From positions 44,352 through 108,351 of the forward strand of contig JAIOPB010000016.1 in the NCBI GenBank assembly GCA_021414105.1: a stretch of DNA of 64,000 nt, written 5' to 3'. This DNA comes from Nitrosarchaeum sp. (GTDB taxonomy: Archaea; Thermoproteota; Nitrososphaeria; Nitrososphaerales; Nitrosopumilaceae). Of the stretch, positions 31,562-39,376 are shown piece after piece. Both the position numbers and the translations under genes were made by a program. Position 1 is the stretch's first letter; each line of letters opens with the position of its first letter. Below the pieces are notes generated by a model. It was not told the origin of the DNA, ran no database searches, and worked only from the letters and a program-made list of their open reading frames with translations.

Positions 31562-31834
31562 TTGAGTAACTCTCAAAACTCCGTAATTTTATCAAAACAA
31601 AGATTTAGAATCAATTATCAGTACAAAAGATCATTGAATGTCGTACCGTCAAGAGATAAAATAAAAATCAGAATAATAGTACAGATAGTACAAAAACAAG
31701 ATCAACGTACAGGAAATTTGACTGAAGGAGTAGTTAAGAGAATTCTTACTTCTAGTAATTTTCATCCTCATGGGATTAAAGTTGAATTGGACAATGGAAA
31801 AATAGGACGCGTTCAAAACATAATACACAAATGA
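31562..31834 (+). CDS. YwbE-family (DUF2196) protein
   Basis: 90 aa from a TTG 9 nt after the previous stop. The C-terminal ~55 residues match YwbE: 'IVQIVQKQDQRTGNLTEGVVKRILT' and 'HPHGIKVELDNGKIGRVQNI'. The family is a small KOW/SH3-like domain of unknown function, often tied to RNA. The first ~30 residues are not in bacterial homologues, so a TTG at about residue 25 could be the true start. Its place after the zinc ribbon gene suggests a shared RNA-related role. Confidence 0.75.
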   Translation: MSNSQNSVILSKQRFRINYQYKRSLNVVPSRDKIKIRIIVQIVQKQDQRTGNLTEGVVKRILTSSNFHPHGIKVELDNGKIGRVQNIIHK

Positions 31835-31919
31835 AGACAGTCAATCAAAATTGCAATCTGTGAATATTTGAATTGTAATCATTTACTGGCTTAAATAATA
31901 GAGTACCAAAAATTTTCTT

Positions 31920-32072
31920 ATGAACTGCAAACGATGCCATCATACTAGTGAAGCCCATATCCCATCAAAGGAGAGTAAATCATTAATGAAAATCGGTAGA
32001 TGTAAGATTCCTAATTGTACCTGTCAGCAATATCTAGAGCCAATTCAAGAAATAGACGAAGACCTAATGTAA
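31920..32072 (+). CDS. Small zinc-finger protein (50 aa)
   Basis: ATG at 31920, TAA at 32070. 'CKRCHHTSEAH' and 'GRCKIPNCTCQQY' give C-x2-C-H-H and C-x4-C-x-C ligands sufficient for one zinc site. The tail 'EPIQEIDEDLM' is acidic. TATA-like TTAAATAA lies 24-31 nt upstream, fitting a leaderless transcript. Function unknown. Confidence 0.6.
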   Translation: MNCKRCHHTSEAHIPSKESKSLMKIGRCKIPNCTCQQYLEPIQEIDEDLM

Positions 32073-32108
32073 CTATAATTCATATACCAAATTCTCTTGA
32101 GATAATTT

Positions 32109-32342
32109 ATGAACAAACATGCACCAGCTGATGAAATGAGAAAAGAATTAGACAATCTTTTGTCCAAACTCAATGCAATGGAAATTATCGCATCAGATGA
32201 ATTTCAAAAAGGTTCAGTTAAAGTGTTAAGAGCACTAGTTGAAGGACAAATTCATTCAATTAATGAATTTGAGCATTTGAAAAAAGCAATAGATTTGCTT
32301 ACATTGGAATTATTTAAGATTCAAGATAAAATCAAGAATTAA
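32109..32342 (+). CDS. Hypothetical helical protein
   Basis: 77 aa, fully helical and amphipathic: 'ADEMRKELDNLLSKLNAMEIIAS' then 'VKVLRALVEGQIHSINEFEHLKKAIDLLTLELFKIQDKI'. Probably a small dimeric coiled coil. It overlaps the end of the convergent gene at 32332 by 11 bp. Not recognised. Confidence 0.6.
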   Translation: MNKHAPADEMRKELDNLLSKLNAMEIIASDEFQKGSVKVLRALVEGQIHSINEFEHLKKAIDLLTLELFKIQDKIKN

Positions 32343-32889
32343 GTCTAGTATCACTCAAACCACATTCAATGCAGCGAATAATTGTTGTAGCTTCAAGCAC
32401 TTTGTCTACTTTCATCTCAGAGCCACAGCAAGGGCAGATGATTTTAGTATTTTGTGAATCCGATTTAGAGCGTATTTTATAGTCAGGTTTAATGTCGTAG
32501 TTGATTTCTAGATTACAGATTGGACGATAGCGAGCAAGTATTTTATCTAAGATTTTTTTTCGCTCATCGTTTCCAGATTCAAATAGTGGTAGAATGGCAA
32601 GATACAGTGATTTCTCAGAGCCAGATTTTTCAGTCCAACATTTGAAACTAGAGTTACTAGTGAAAAATTTCTCATCGGAGGTCTGCTCACAGTCGCCAGC
32701 ATAAATTATGTTAAAAGAGTCTTTTTGGCGAGACATTATCAAGTATACTACTTTTTCCATTGACGGTCCCCATTCTTGAAGTTTGATTGGACCTAGAAAC
32801 TCATATTGAAGAATTTGAATACTCAATGAATACAGATTGGATTGCTGGCTTTTGTTTTTTTCTGATATAGTGCCAATATTTGATCGCAA
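32332..32889 (-). CDS. C-terminal zinc-ribbon protein with possible divergent GIY-YIG-like region
   Basis: 185 aa. The end is a clear zinc ribbon, C-x2-C ... C-x2-C ('CPCCGSEMKV', 'IRCIECGL'). Residues about 45-125 read 'EKVVYLIMSRQKDSFNIIYAGDC', then helices and 'ILARYRPICN'. The 'VYLI ... IIYAGD' strand pair recalls the 'GIY ... YIG' start of that nuclease fold, but the catalytic Arg and Glu cannot be placed with confidence. Possibly a nucleic-acid-binding protein. It is divergent from the gene at 32932. Confidence 0.55.
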   Translation of the reverse strand: MRSNIGTISEKNKSQQSNLYSLSIQILQYEFLGPIKLQEWGPSMEKVVYLIMSRQKDSFNIIYAGDCEQTSDEKFFTSNSSFKCWTEKSGSEKSLYLAILPLFESGNDERKKILDKILARYRPICNLEINYDIKPDYKIRSKSDSQNTKIICPCCGSEMKVDKVLEATTIIRCIECGLSDTRLNS

Positions 32890-32931
32890 TTCTTGAAAAG
32901 AATAAATTCAAGAGAATTTGATTTTCGTTGA

Positions 32932-33180
32932 ATGAAAGAACCTCACAATCATGCCCATGCAGGTTATGGGATGATTCTAGTTGCTGCAAGTCTTACAGCA
33001 ATTGCGCTTGTTGCATTGGCAATAGGCTCAAATGTACTTTTTGGAGATAACATCCAAAGAGAAAATACTGCTCACTTTAAACAATGCAAAGCAAATGATT
33101 TCAAAACCGAAGATTGTGAAAGATATTGGGACAGAATCAACAACGATGTATCTGGAATTTATGTAGATTTAGAGAAATAA
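32932..33180 (+). CDS. Small membrane protein with His-rich N-terminus
   Basis: 82 aa. The N-terminus 'KEPHNHAHAGYG' has three His that could bind a metal. One membrane helix (residues about 13-36) follows, then a polar domain with two Cys ('HFKQCKANDFKTEDCERYW') that could form a disulfide if outside. No known family. It ends 5 bp from the convergent gene at 33186. Confidence 0.6.
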   Translation: MKEPHNHAHAGYGMILVAASLTAIALVALAIGSNVLFGDNIQRENTAHFKQCKANDFKTEDCERYWDRINNDVSGIYVDLEK

Positions 33181-33185
33181 TATTT

Positions 33186-33872
33186 TTAATATCCGTTTGC
33201 AAAATCTTCCATGGTGTTTAGGTTTTTTGTTAGTCTATTCATTGCATAAAATGCACCACCAACAATTCCTGCATGATAAAATGTATACAAAAACACGGCT
33301 GAAGAAGTATGATCAGATTGTGTAAAGCTGAGAATAAGCATTGTAAAGAAAACAAATGTACTAACACATGTAACCAGTCTATCGATAATTCCAGAGCCCA
33401 GTCCAACAATTCTTTTTGTTGCGCCTGCCATCAAAACAATGCTGGTAATTATTAGAAATGTAGCACCACCGTTTGCAGTCACATATTCATTTAGCCAAGG
33501 AAGTAGACCATCTTCAAAAATATTGAATTTAGGCATCGTACTACCATTATTTAATGCAAAATTAACAGAACCAAACATACTACCTATGACAAAAAAGAAC
33601 AAGAGAGTTTTAACAATTGATCTTTTGAGTGGGCTGCGTATTTCGCTTGGCTTTACAGCTCTCTCGGCAATTCTAACACCATAAAGAAATCCTATAGCAG
33701 CTGCAGGAAGAAACATGAGATTAATTAAAATCGATGATTCTTGATTGATTGCATCAATTTGAGGGAAAAATATCAAAAACAAAAGTACAGCAGCAGATGC
33801 AGATAATACAAATAATATCAGATTAAGATATTTACGGTCCCCTGACTCTGCATTATATTCCCAGTTGTACAT
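33186..33872 (-). CDS. Multi-span membrane protein, lineage-specific family
   Basis: 228 aa with about six membrane helices. The C-terminal segment 'FLYTFYHAGIVGGAFYA' resembles the end of the membrane protein at 17858, suggesting a common family. Charged loops are short ('KPSEIRSPLKRSIVK'). No transport or catalytic motif was recognised. Confidence 0.6.
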   Translation of the reverse strand: MYNWEYNAESGDRKYLNLILFVLSASAAVLLFLIFFPQIDAINQESSILINLMFLPAAAIGFLYGVRIAERAVKPSEIRSPLKRSIVKTLLFFFVIGSMFGSVNFALNNGSTMPKFNIFEDGLLPWLNEYVTANGGATFLIITSIVLMAGATKRIVGLGSGIIDRLVTCVSTFVFFTMLILSFTQSDHTSSAVFLYTFYHAGIVGGAFYAMNRLTKNLNTMEDFANGY

Positions 33873-33976
33873 TTTTTAGAATCAGAAGTAAATAATTAAA
33901 GAACGAATCAAAAAATCATTTGGTCAAAGTATCAATTCTCTTTACCCTTTTTACCGACATCAGCCTAGAAAATACA

Positions 33977-34186
33977 ATGAAAGGCAAAAAAGCAGTCATA
34001 ATCACAGGAATTGGCATTATGATTATGGGTGTGATTTTTCACCTTCAAGGACAAGCAATAGTAGGACCAGAAACATCATTTATGTATTCAAATCCACAAT
34101 GGGTCACATGCGGAATTCAGATAGTTGTAGCAGGAGGCATTATTCTGGCAATAGGGATAGGTTTGAGTTTTATTAAAAGAAACTAA
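33977..34186 (+). CDS. Small two-helix membrane protein
   Basis: 69 aa from the ATG at 33977 ('MKGKKAVIITGIGIMIMG'). A TTG at 33920 would add 19 residues but lies before the likely TATA (TTTTTACC, about 29 nt upstream of the ATG). Two membrane helices (about 5-22 and 46-64) flank a short exposed loop. No known family. Its end overlaps the convergent RAM gene by 4 bp. Confidence 0.55.
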   Translation: MKGKKAVIITGIGIMIMGVIFHLQGQAIVGPETSFMYSNPQWVTCGIQIVVAGGIILAIGIGLSFIKRN

Positions 34187-34410
34187 GTTACACGAAGGGT
34201 TATGGTACTACGGATTTTGTTTAACTTTCTAATCTTAGATGAAATAACTGTATTTAGCTCCTCTGCAGTACTAGTTTCAAATTTAACAACAAGATCATAA
34301 CTACCATAAGTGATAATGCAATCTTTAATTTCTGGAATTTCTTTTAGTTGTGAATAAAGTGAATGCTCTTCACCTATTTCACAGCTAATCAACATGTATG
34401 CTTGTTCCAT
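34183..34410 (-). CDS. Stand-alone Lrp/AsnC ligand-binding (RAM) domain protein
   Basis: 75 aa RAM domain without an HTH: 'AYMLISCEIGEEHSLYSQLKEIPEIKDCIITYGSYDLVVKFET' with the 'GSYD' ligand turn, and a final strand 'IRSTITLRVT'. It is a paralogue of the 24132 protein with the same length and turn. It probably binds an amino acid and acts through mixed oligomers with full-length Lrp proteins elsewhere. It lies 62 bp downstream of truD. Confidence 0.83.
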   Translation of the reverse strand: MEQAYMLISCEIGEEHSLYSQLKEIPEIKDCIITYGSYDLVVKFETSTAEELNTVISSKIRKLNKIRSTITLRVT

Positions 34411-34472
34411 TCCAATTGCACTTTCTAAAAAAGACTGTAACTTAAAGACATCTGAAAATATTTTAACAGATC

Positions 34473-35666
34473 TTAAAATCCTGCAAGAATTGGATCTTCA
34501 GGTTTCATTATTTCACGCAATAAAATAGTAGCAAATGAACCTCTGGAAAGAGTAAACTTTACAGTGGTATCGTGTGATGAATAATTAGTACATTGTATTG
34601 CGGCTTGTCTAAATCCACCTTCACTGCTAATTTCCTGCATTTCTTTAATGAAAAAATCCTTTGGAGTAATCTCTTCAGCTTTTAAAATTTTAGATATTTG
34701 AAAATCAAAGCGGGTTTTTTTGTAATATGAATATCCTACAAAAGGCAATGCAAGATGTTGATCTAGACCTTTGACATATTTTCCAATTATTCCATGAAAA
34801 TCATAGCAAATATCACCTTCTTGTGCCTCAAAGAGATTTTCTCCATCTGCAAATGCAGCACTTAACGCATGATTAAAAAGAAAAGATTGGTACGCTTGAA
34901 CATAAAATCTTCTAAGTGGTAATGGTATTGCATGAATTGCTTTTTGCTCATTATCATGCTCAATTATTTCTTGTAGTACAATTCTTTCAATGTCCATTTG
35001 GGGGGGAACTTGCTCAAGGTATTTTTTGTAGTTTGATTTGTCAGCCAGTTTTTCTCTTATTTCGGTATTTTCTTTAGAGTCATAAGAAGATGTAAAAGAT
35101 ACAATCAACTCAACTGCTTTTTTGAAATTACGCTGTAAAAGTGCCTTACCAATGAGATGAGTGACAGGTCTTTTAGAGCCAAATCTTTGGTAACCATAAA
35201 AATTTAGAACTTTATCATATTCGGTAAAATCAGAGAGAACACCACATCCAGAAATTTTTATGCTAAAATGATTAGCAATCATATCTTTTTTGGATAGAGG
35301 TTTTTTGACAAATCCAATTTTTTCAAGGGAGTATTTCTCAGAGGAGTAGTTTTCTATGGATTTACCCTTACTGTCAGAGCAGACAAATTGTTCAGTTACT
35401 GCAGATGCATCCTTTAGTCCAAGTGCTTTTAATCTAATTCCTTTTTTTCTAAAAATATCAGAAAGTGCATGGTTTGTATCTATTTTTTTCTTTTTTAATT
35501 TGTAAACAGCATAACCAACTTGTTGATTAATTGATTTTAATGATTTCTCAGAGAGAACTTCATCTACCTTAAAGTTCTCAACTTCTGTACGAATTTGTCC
35601 TCCAATCCCATTAAATTTTGTACTGTAAACAGAGATACCTATTTGAGAATCTATTTTAGGTATCAC
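34473..35666 (-). CDS. truD: tRNA pseudouridine synthase D
   Basis: 397 aa. The catalytic Asp is D86 in 'ALGLKDASAVTEQFV', the TruD K-D-x3-x-T-x-Q motif. 'NFKVDEVL' near the N-terminus and 'NFYGYQRFGSKRPVTHLIGKALL' are further family blocks. The TRUD insertion domain is present. It converts uridine 13 of tRNA to pseudouridine (position 35 in some archaeal and eukaryotic substrates). Its start overlaps the stop of the beta-propeller gene by 4 bp (ATGA), so the two are translationally coupled. Confidence 0.93.
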   Translation of the reverse strand: MIPKIDSQIGISVYSTKFNGIGGQIRTEVENFKVDEVLSEKSLKSINQQVGYAVYKLKKKKIDTNHALSDIFRKKGIRLKALGLKDASAVTEQFVCSDSKGKSIENYSSEKYSLEKIGFVKKPLSKKDMIANHFSIKISGCGVLSDFTEYDKVLNFYGYQRFGSKRPVTHLIGKALLQRNFKKAVELIVSFTSSYDSKENTEIREKLADKSNYKKYLEQVPPQMDIERIVLQEIIEHDNEQKAIHAIPLPLRRFYVQAYQSFLFNHALSAAFADGENLFEAQEGDICYDFHGIIGKYVKGLDQHLALPFVGYSYYKKTRFDFQISKILKAEEITPKDFFIKEMQEISSEGGFRQAAIQCTNYSSHDTTVKFTLSRGSFATILLREIMKPEDPILAGF

Positions 35667-37240
35667 GGCAATATTGTCACTGTAACAAATTTACTAATTG
35701 AGACATCCTCGATTTGTGCACCTAACAATATTTTGTATTTTCCAGGAATTGCATCATCAGATGCAGAGATTGTTACCTCCACAGGTTTAGGAGCATCAAA
35801 ATCTAATTGGAAAGAATCAGATGCATTTGAAGTGACATCCAAAAAAGTGGAAGGATCTGATAATATCAAAGATACATCAGACAAGTCTTGCTGTGAAGAT
35901 ATTACAAAAGACAAGTTCTTTGATTCTCCTGGTACAAGTGAAATATCTTTAGAGTCAAGTTCAATTCCAAATGGAAGTGCAATAGAAGTATCAACGACAC
36001 CTATGTTATTTTCCACCCATTCGGTAAACCAGATTTTATCATTGTGTATGGCAAAATCAAAGATTTGAGCCAAGCCACAATCAGAATCAGGAGTACAGTC
36101 ACCCCAAGATGGATTTTTTGATGGAATCATATATTCTACAAGTGATTCAGATTTTGGATCCAAGAGTGCAATACTATTGGAAGTTTGTTCATTGAAAACT
36201 AGTTGTCCATCAAGATTAGATTCAATCCAATATGGTCTAGATATTGGAGATTTTATGATTCCAGTAGAGTTACCATATGTGGATATTTTTGGATCAGATG
36301 TGACATACTGAGTAAATTCTTGTGTAGCAGGATCAAAGTTAAAGATAGCAGAACTTGAGGTGTCTGCTAACCAAATCATACCATCAGATACAGCAATTCC
36401 GTTTGGAGTAAGTAGCTCAAAGGGTAGTTGGAATATTTCAATATAATCAAGGACAGGAAGAGAATTTCCATTAACATTGGCTACAGAATTACGATATCCT
36501 TCTTGATCAAATTTTATCAAAATTCCTCCTTGTTGAAAAATCCAATTAGTATACCAGACATTTTTATCAGCATCAATTGCAAAATCACCAGTTACAGAAC
36601 CATTAACAGGAGAAGGTAGATTCAGATATCTCAAGTTATCATTAGACTGAGTAGGATCTAAAAAGGTGATTTTGTTTCCAGTAAAATCATTTATCACTAT
36701 TTGTGACCCATCAACTTTCAATTTTTGTGGTAATGAGTCACCTTCAGAAGGATAGCCTATTCGTTGATATTTTTCATCTTGTGTTGAGAATTTCCATACA
36801 GAATCATAAGATTCATCTGTGAACCACAAGGAACCATCAGGAGAATAATCAATTCCCCATATCATCGAGCGACCATTTTTTGGCCATATCGGATTATCAA
36901 ATTCAGTAAAGGATTTAGTGTTAGGATCAAATTTTGCTAGTTTACCAGTGTTAGTTTGCGCAAACCACACATTTCCATCATAATCAGTAACTATTGCCAA
37001 AGGATTTGTACAAGCAGTTGGAATTGTGTATTCTTTGACAAACGTTGTAGATTTTGCATTTCCTGAACCACAGAATTGTGCACGTTGAGCATCAGGGAAA
37101 TTATCAGCTGGAGTACCAGTAGATGTTTTCAGTGTATCTTCAGATTGTGTAGGGGTATTCCTAAGAAATACACCCGCAGCCAAAGAAGTTAGCATTATTG
37201 TTGCAAAAAATGCAGCGAGAATTATTCCTTTTTTCTTCAC
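35663..37240 (-). CDS. Exported virginiamycin-B-lyase-like beta-propeller protein
   Basis: 525 aa. An N-terminal membrane anchor or signal (residues about 5-26) is followed by repeats of the type 'GNVWFAQTNTGKLAKFDP', 'GSLWFTDESYDSVWKFS', 'NVWYTNWIF' and 'KIWFTEWVENNIGVVD' that form a Vgb-like beta propeller. A final Ig-like domain (residues about 430-525, 'VTISASDDAIPGKYKILLGAQ') resembles NPCBM/NEW domains. In Vgb the propeller linearises streptogramins; here an antibiotic role is unproven and a surface carbohydrate or peptide role is equally possible. Confidence 0.8.
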   Translation of the reverse strand: MKKKGIILAAFFATIMLTSLAAGVFLRNTPTQSEDTLKTSTGTPADNFPDAQRAQFCGSGNAKSTTFVKEYTIPTACTNPLAIVTDYDGNVWFAQTNTGKLAKFDPNTKSFTEFDNPIWPKNGRSMIWGIDYSPDGSLWFTDESYDSVWKFSTQDEKYQRIGYPSEGDSLPQKLKVDGSQIVINDFTGNKITFLDPTQSNDNLRYLNLPSPVNGSVTGDFAIDADKNVWYTNWIFQQGGILIKFDQEGYRNSVANVNGNSLPVLDYIEIFQLPFELLTPNGIAVSDGMIWLADTSSSAIFNFDPATQEFTQYVTSDPKISTYGNSTGIIKSPISRPYWIESNLDGQLVFNEQTSNSIALLDPKSESLVEYMIPSKNPSWGDCTPDSDCGLAQIFDFAIHNDKIWFTEWVENNIGVVDTSIALPFGIELDSKDISLVPGESKNLSFVISSQQDLSDVSLILSDPSTFLDVTSNASDSFQLDFDAPKPVEVTISASDDAIPGKYKILLGAQIEDVSISKFVTVTILP

Positions 37241-37296
37241 AATTTAAAAAATATCAAGCCAAGTTATATCTCATTCCAAGAAAAATTGATAAAAAT

Positions 37297-37668
37297 TTAA
37301 AGCAATTTCAAGTCGCCAGTTATTTTATCTATAAGATTCTCAGGAGCTGGACCAATGGAAATACAAGTTATGGTACCTGGAGCAATTTGAGTATGGCCTG
37401 CATCTGTAACTTCAGACCATGGAAGATCCAAATCAATTGCATGTTTTTTTACTTCTTGTAATTCTTTAATACCTGAAACTTTGAGTACAACTTTCTCTTG
37501 GCCACCCCACCATTTATTGAACCACTCAGGATGAGATTTTCGAACATGTTCAGCCCCTAAAACACAGGCATGGCCTACTTGTGCAGCAATCTTTCCTTTT
37601 CCCATTTCAAGATCAGTTCTAATCACAATTACTTGTTTGATATCGCCCATAAAGATACCAAAAACCAT
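37297..37668 (-). CDS. pth2: Peptidyl-tRNA hydrolase, Pth2 type
   Basis: 123 aa. 'KQVIVIRTDLEMGKGKIAAQVGHA' is the Pth2 signature with the catalytic Lys and Asp region. 'DLPWSEVTDAGHTQIAPGTITCISIGPAP' is the conserved C-terminal block. It releases stalled peptides from tRNA. The ATG at 37668 has a TATA-like ATTTAATT about 25 nt upstream. A second ATG at 37650 gives the more usual N-terminus, so the start is uncertain by six residues. It is divergent from the reductase at 37709. Confidence 0.93.
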   Translation of the reverse strand: MVFGIFMGDIKQVIVIRTDLEMGKGKIAAQVGHACVLGAEHVRKSHPEWFNKWWGGQEKVVLKVSGIKELQEVKKHAIDLDLPWSEVTDAGHTQIAPGTITCISIGPAPENLIDKITGDLKLL

Positions 37669-37708
37669 ACTTAATGAAAAACTTTTGAATTAAATAATTG
37701 ACAAAGAA

Positions 37709-38851
37709 ATGAAATCTGTGTATGATGTAGTAATTGCTGGTGGAAGTGTCGCAGGATTAATCTGTGCAAGAGAAATTGCTAGCAACAATCACAGTGTTCT
37801 TGTTATCGAAGAAGATTATGAGATTGGTACTCCGGAGCACTGTGGAGGATTAGTCAGCACTGTGGGGTTAGAAGAACTGGGCATAGTTCCATTTAGAAAA
37901 ACTTTTGATCATTTAATAGAGTCTGCAGAAATTCATGCACCAAATGGAAATAGTTTTTCCATAAACTCAAAAAAACAAAGAGTTGCAGAGATTAGCAGAA
38001 GAGAATTAGATAAACAAATAGCACATCAAGCCCAAAAAAATGGTGCAATAATCAAAGTAAGAACTAGTTTTCAAGAATTAACAGATAAAGGAGTAAGAAC
38101 TAATGAAGGAGAAATAGAATGTCAGATTTTTGTTGATGCAAGAGGAGTATCATCTCTTATCCATAAAGATAGAACTGGAATTTTATTATCTGCCCAATAC
38201 GAAATTTATGCAGACTGGATAAAAAAAGGAATGGTACAAGTGTTTTTTGATCAAGAAAAATATCCAGGATTTTTTGCATGGGTAATACCATCTGATCAAG
38301 GTAAAGGAAAGATAGGAGTAGCAGGAAAAGGAATCAATGTTGTAGAAGCAATAGAAAAATTTCTTCAAACAATGGGAAATCATTCTACAATTAGGAAAAT
38401 TTATGCCCCCATTTGGATCAAAGGACCAATTGACAAATTTATTGACGGAAAAATAGTAATAGTTGGCGACGCCGCAGGACAAGCAAAACCAACTACAGCA
38501 GGAGGAATTTACTCCAGCGGGATGGGGGGACTGTATGCAGGACAAGCAATTTCGAAATTCTTAGAATCAAAAGACAAGTCGGATTTAGAAGAGTATCAAA
38601 AAAGATGGACAGAAAAATTTGGAAAAGAATTTGAAAAACAATTATTTGCAAGAAAAATTTTAGAAAGATTAGATAACAATACCATCAATAAGTTATTTGA
38701 ATCAGTTACACCGGAAATCACAAAAGAGATTTCTGAAAAAGAAGACTTTGATTTTCATACTGGCTCCATAATAAAATTACTTGGAATCAAAGGTTCGCTC
38801 AAAACTGCTCAAGCCATAATTGGTGGAGAATTTAAAAAACTTCTGAGTTGA
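37709..38851 (+). CDS. Geranylgeranyl reductase family FAD-dependent oxidoreductase
   Basis: 380 aa. The FAD dinucleotide motif 'VVIAGGSVAGLICAREIA' is near the N-terminus, followed by 'EHCGGLVS', a cysteine motif typical of archaeal GGR, and 'GDAAGQAKPTTAGGIYSSGMGG', the conserved FAD/active-site loop. The enzyme saturates the geranylgeranyl chains of archaeal ether lipids or related isoprenoids. It sits upstream of a zinc ribbon and aEF1B on the same strand. Confidence 0.9.
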   Translation: MKSVYDVVIAGGSVAGLICAREIASNNHSVLVIEEDYEIGTPEHCGGLVSTVGLEELGIVPFRKTFDHLIESAEIHAPNGNSFSINSKKQRVAEISRRELDKQIAHQAQKNGAIIKVRTSFQELTDKGVRTNEGEIECQIFVDARGVSSLIHKDRTGILLSAQYEIYADWIKKGMVQVFFDQEKYPGFFAWVIPSDQGKGKIGVAGKGINVVEAIEKFLQTMGNHSTIRKIYAPIWIKGPIDKFIDGKIVIVGDAAGQAKPTTAGGIYSSGMGGLYAGQAISKFLESKDKSDLEEYQKRWTEKFGKEFEKQLFARKILERLDNNTINKLFESVTPEITKEISEKEDFDFHTGSIIKLLGIKGSLKTAQAIIGGEFKKLLS

Positions 38852-38903
38852 AAGCGACCAGATTCTGGGCAAGATATAAATGATGTTTACAGAAAGTTGT
38901 GGC

Positions 38904-39083
38904 ATGTCATCTACTATTTCGTTACCATTGTGTAGTTGTTGTCACAGACATATTATGCCTAATGATAAATGTGTAAAATTCAATTGTCCAAATTGCGGCG
39001 AGGAATTGATATGGAGATGTGAAAGTTGCAGAGAATCCGCAAAAACATACACTTGTGGTTCATGTAATTTTCAGGGACCTTAG
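38904..39083 (+). CDS. Zinc-ribbon RNA-binding-type protein encoded with aEF1B
   Basis: 59 aa from the ATG at 38904. A clear TATA (GATATAAAT, 38873-38881) about 27 nt upstream overlaps the alternative ATG at 38880, which argues against that start. Four C-x2-C pairs ('CSCCHR', 'CPNCGEEL', 'CESCRE', 'CGSCNF') bind two zinc ions. This is the archaeal family that lies next to elongation factor 1-beta in many genomes and is implicated in RNA binding. The aEF1B gene begins three nucleotides after its stop codon. Confidence 0.85.
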   Translation: MSSTISLPLCSCCHRHIMPNDKCVKFNCPNCGEELIWRCESCRESAKTYTCGSCNFQGP

Positions 39084-39086
39084 AAA

Positions 39087-39368
39087 TTGACTCAGTTACT
39101 ATTAGTTACTAAAATTCTTCCAACTGGAATGGATGTAGATCTTGACAAGCTATCTGAAACCATCAAAGGGGCATTAAAAGAAGGAATACAAATGAAAAGA
39201 CATGCAAAAGAACCATTAGCATTTGGATTAGAATTTCTTAAAGCAGAATTTGTTTTAGAAGACAAAGAAGGTCAGATGGATTCTCTAGAAGATTCTGTTA
39301 AATCTGTTGAGGGCGTTAGTGAATTTGAAGTACTCAACATGAGCAGAATGTCAGTAGACATGAAATAG
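39087..39368 (+). CDS. ef1b: Archaeal elongation factor 1-beta (guanine nucleotide exchange)
   Basis: 93 aa from a TTG three nucleotides after the zinc ribbon stop. The single alpha/beta domain matches aEF1B: '[26 protein letters not shown]', '[22 protein letters not shown]' and '[17 protein letters not shown]'. It catalyses GDP release from elongation factor 1A. It is in one transcript with the zinc ribbon and probably the Cdc48-type gene that starts 8 nt downstream. Confidence 0.93.
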   Translation: MTQLLLVTKILPTGMDVDLDKLSETIKGALKEGIQMKRHAKEPLAFGLEFLKAEFVLEDKEGQMDSLEDSVKSVEGVSEFEVLNMSRMSVDMK

Positions 39369-39376
39369 GTGATTTC

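Noticed and set aside
31203..31565. Alternative plus-strand frame of 120 codons across the duplicated zinc-ribbon gene.
   Set aside because: It is open only because the repeat unit is a multiple of three and keeps the same frame open. The main frame encodes a recognisable zinc ribbon.
38880..38903. Upstream ATG pair at 38880 as start of the zinc ribbon beside aEF1B.
   Set aside because: The TATA box at 38873-38881 overlaps it, so the transcript should begin at about 38904, where a second ATG starts the conserved sequence.
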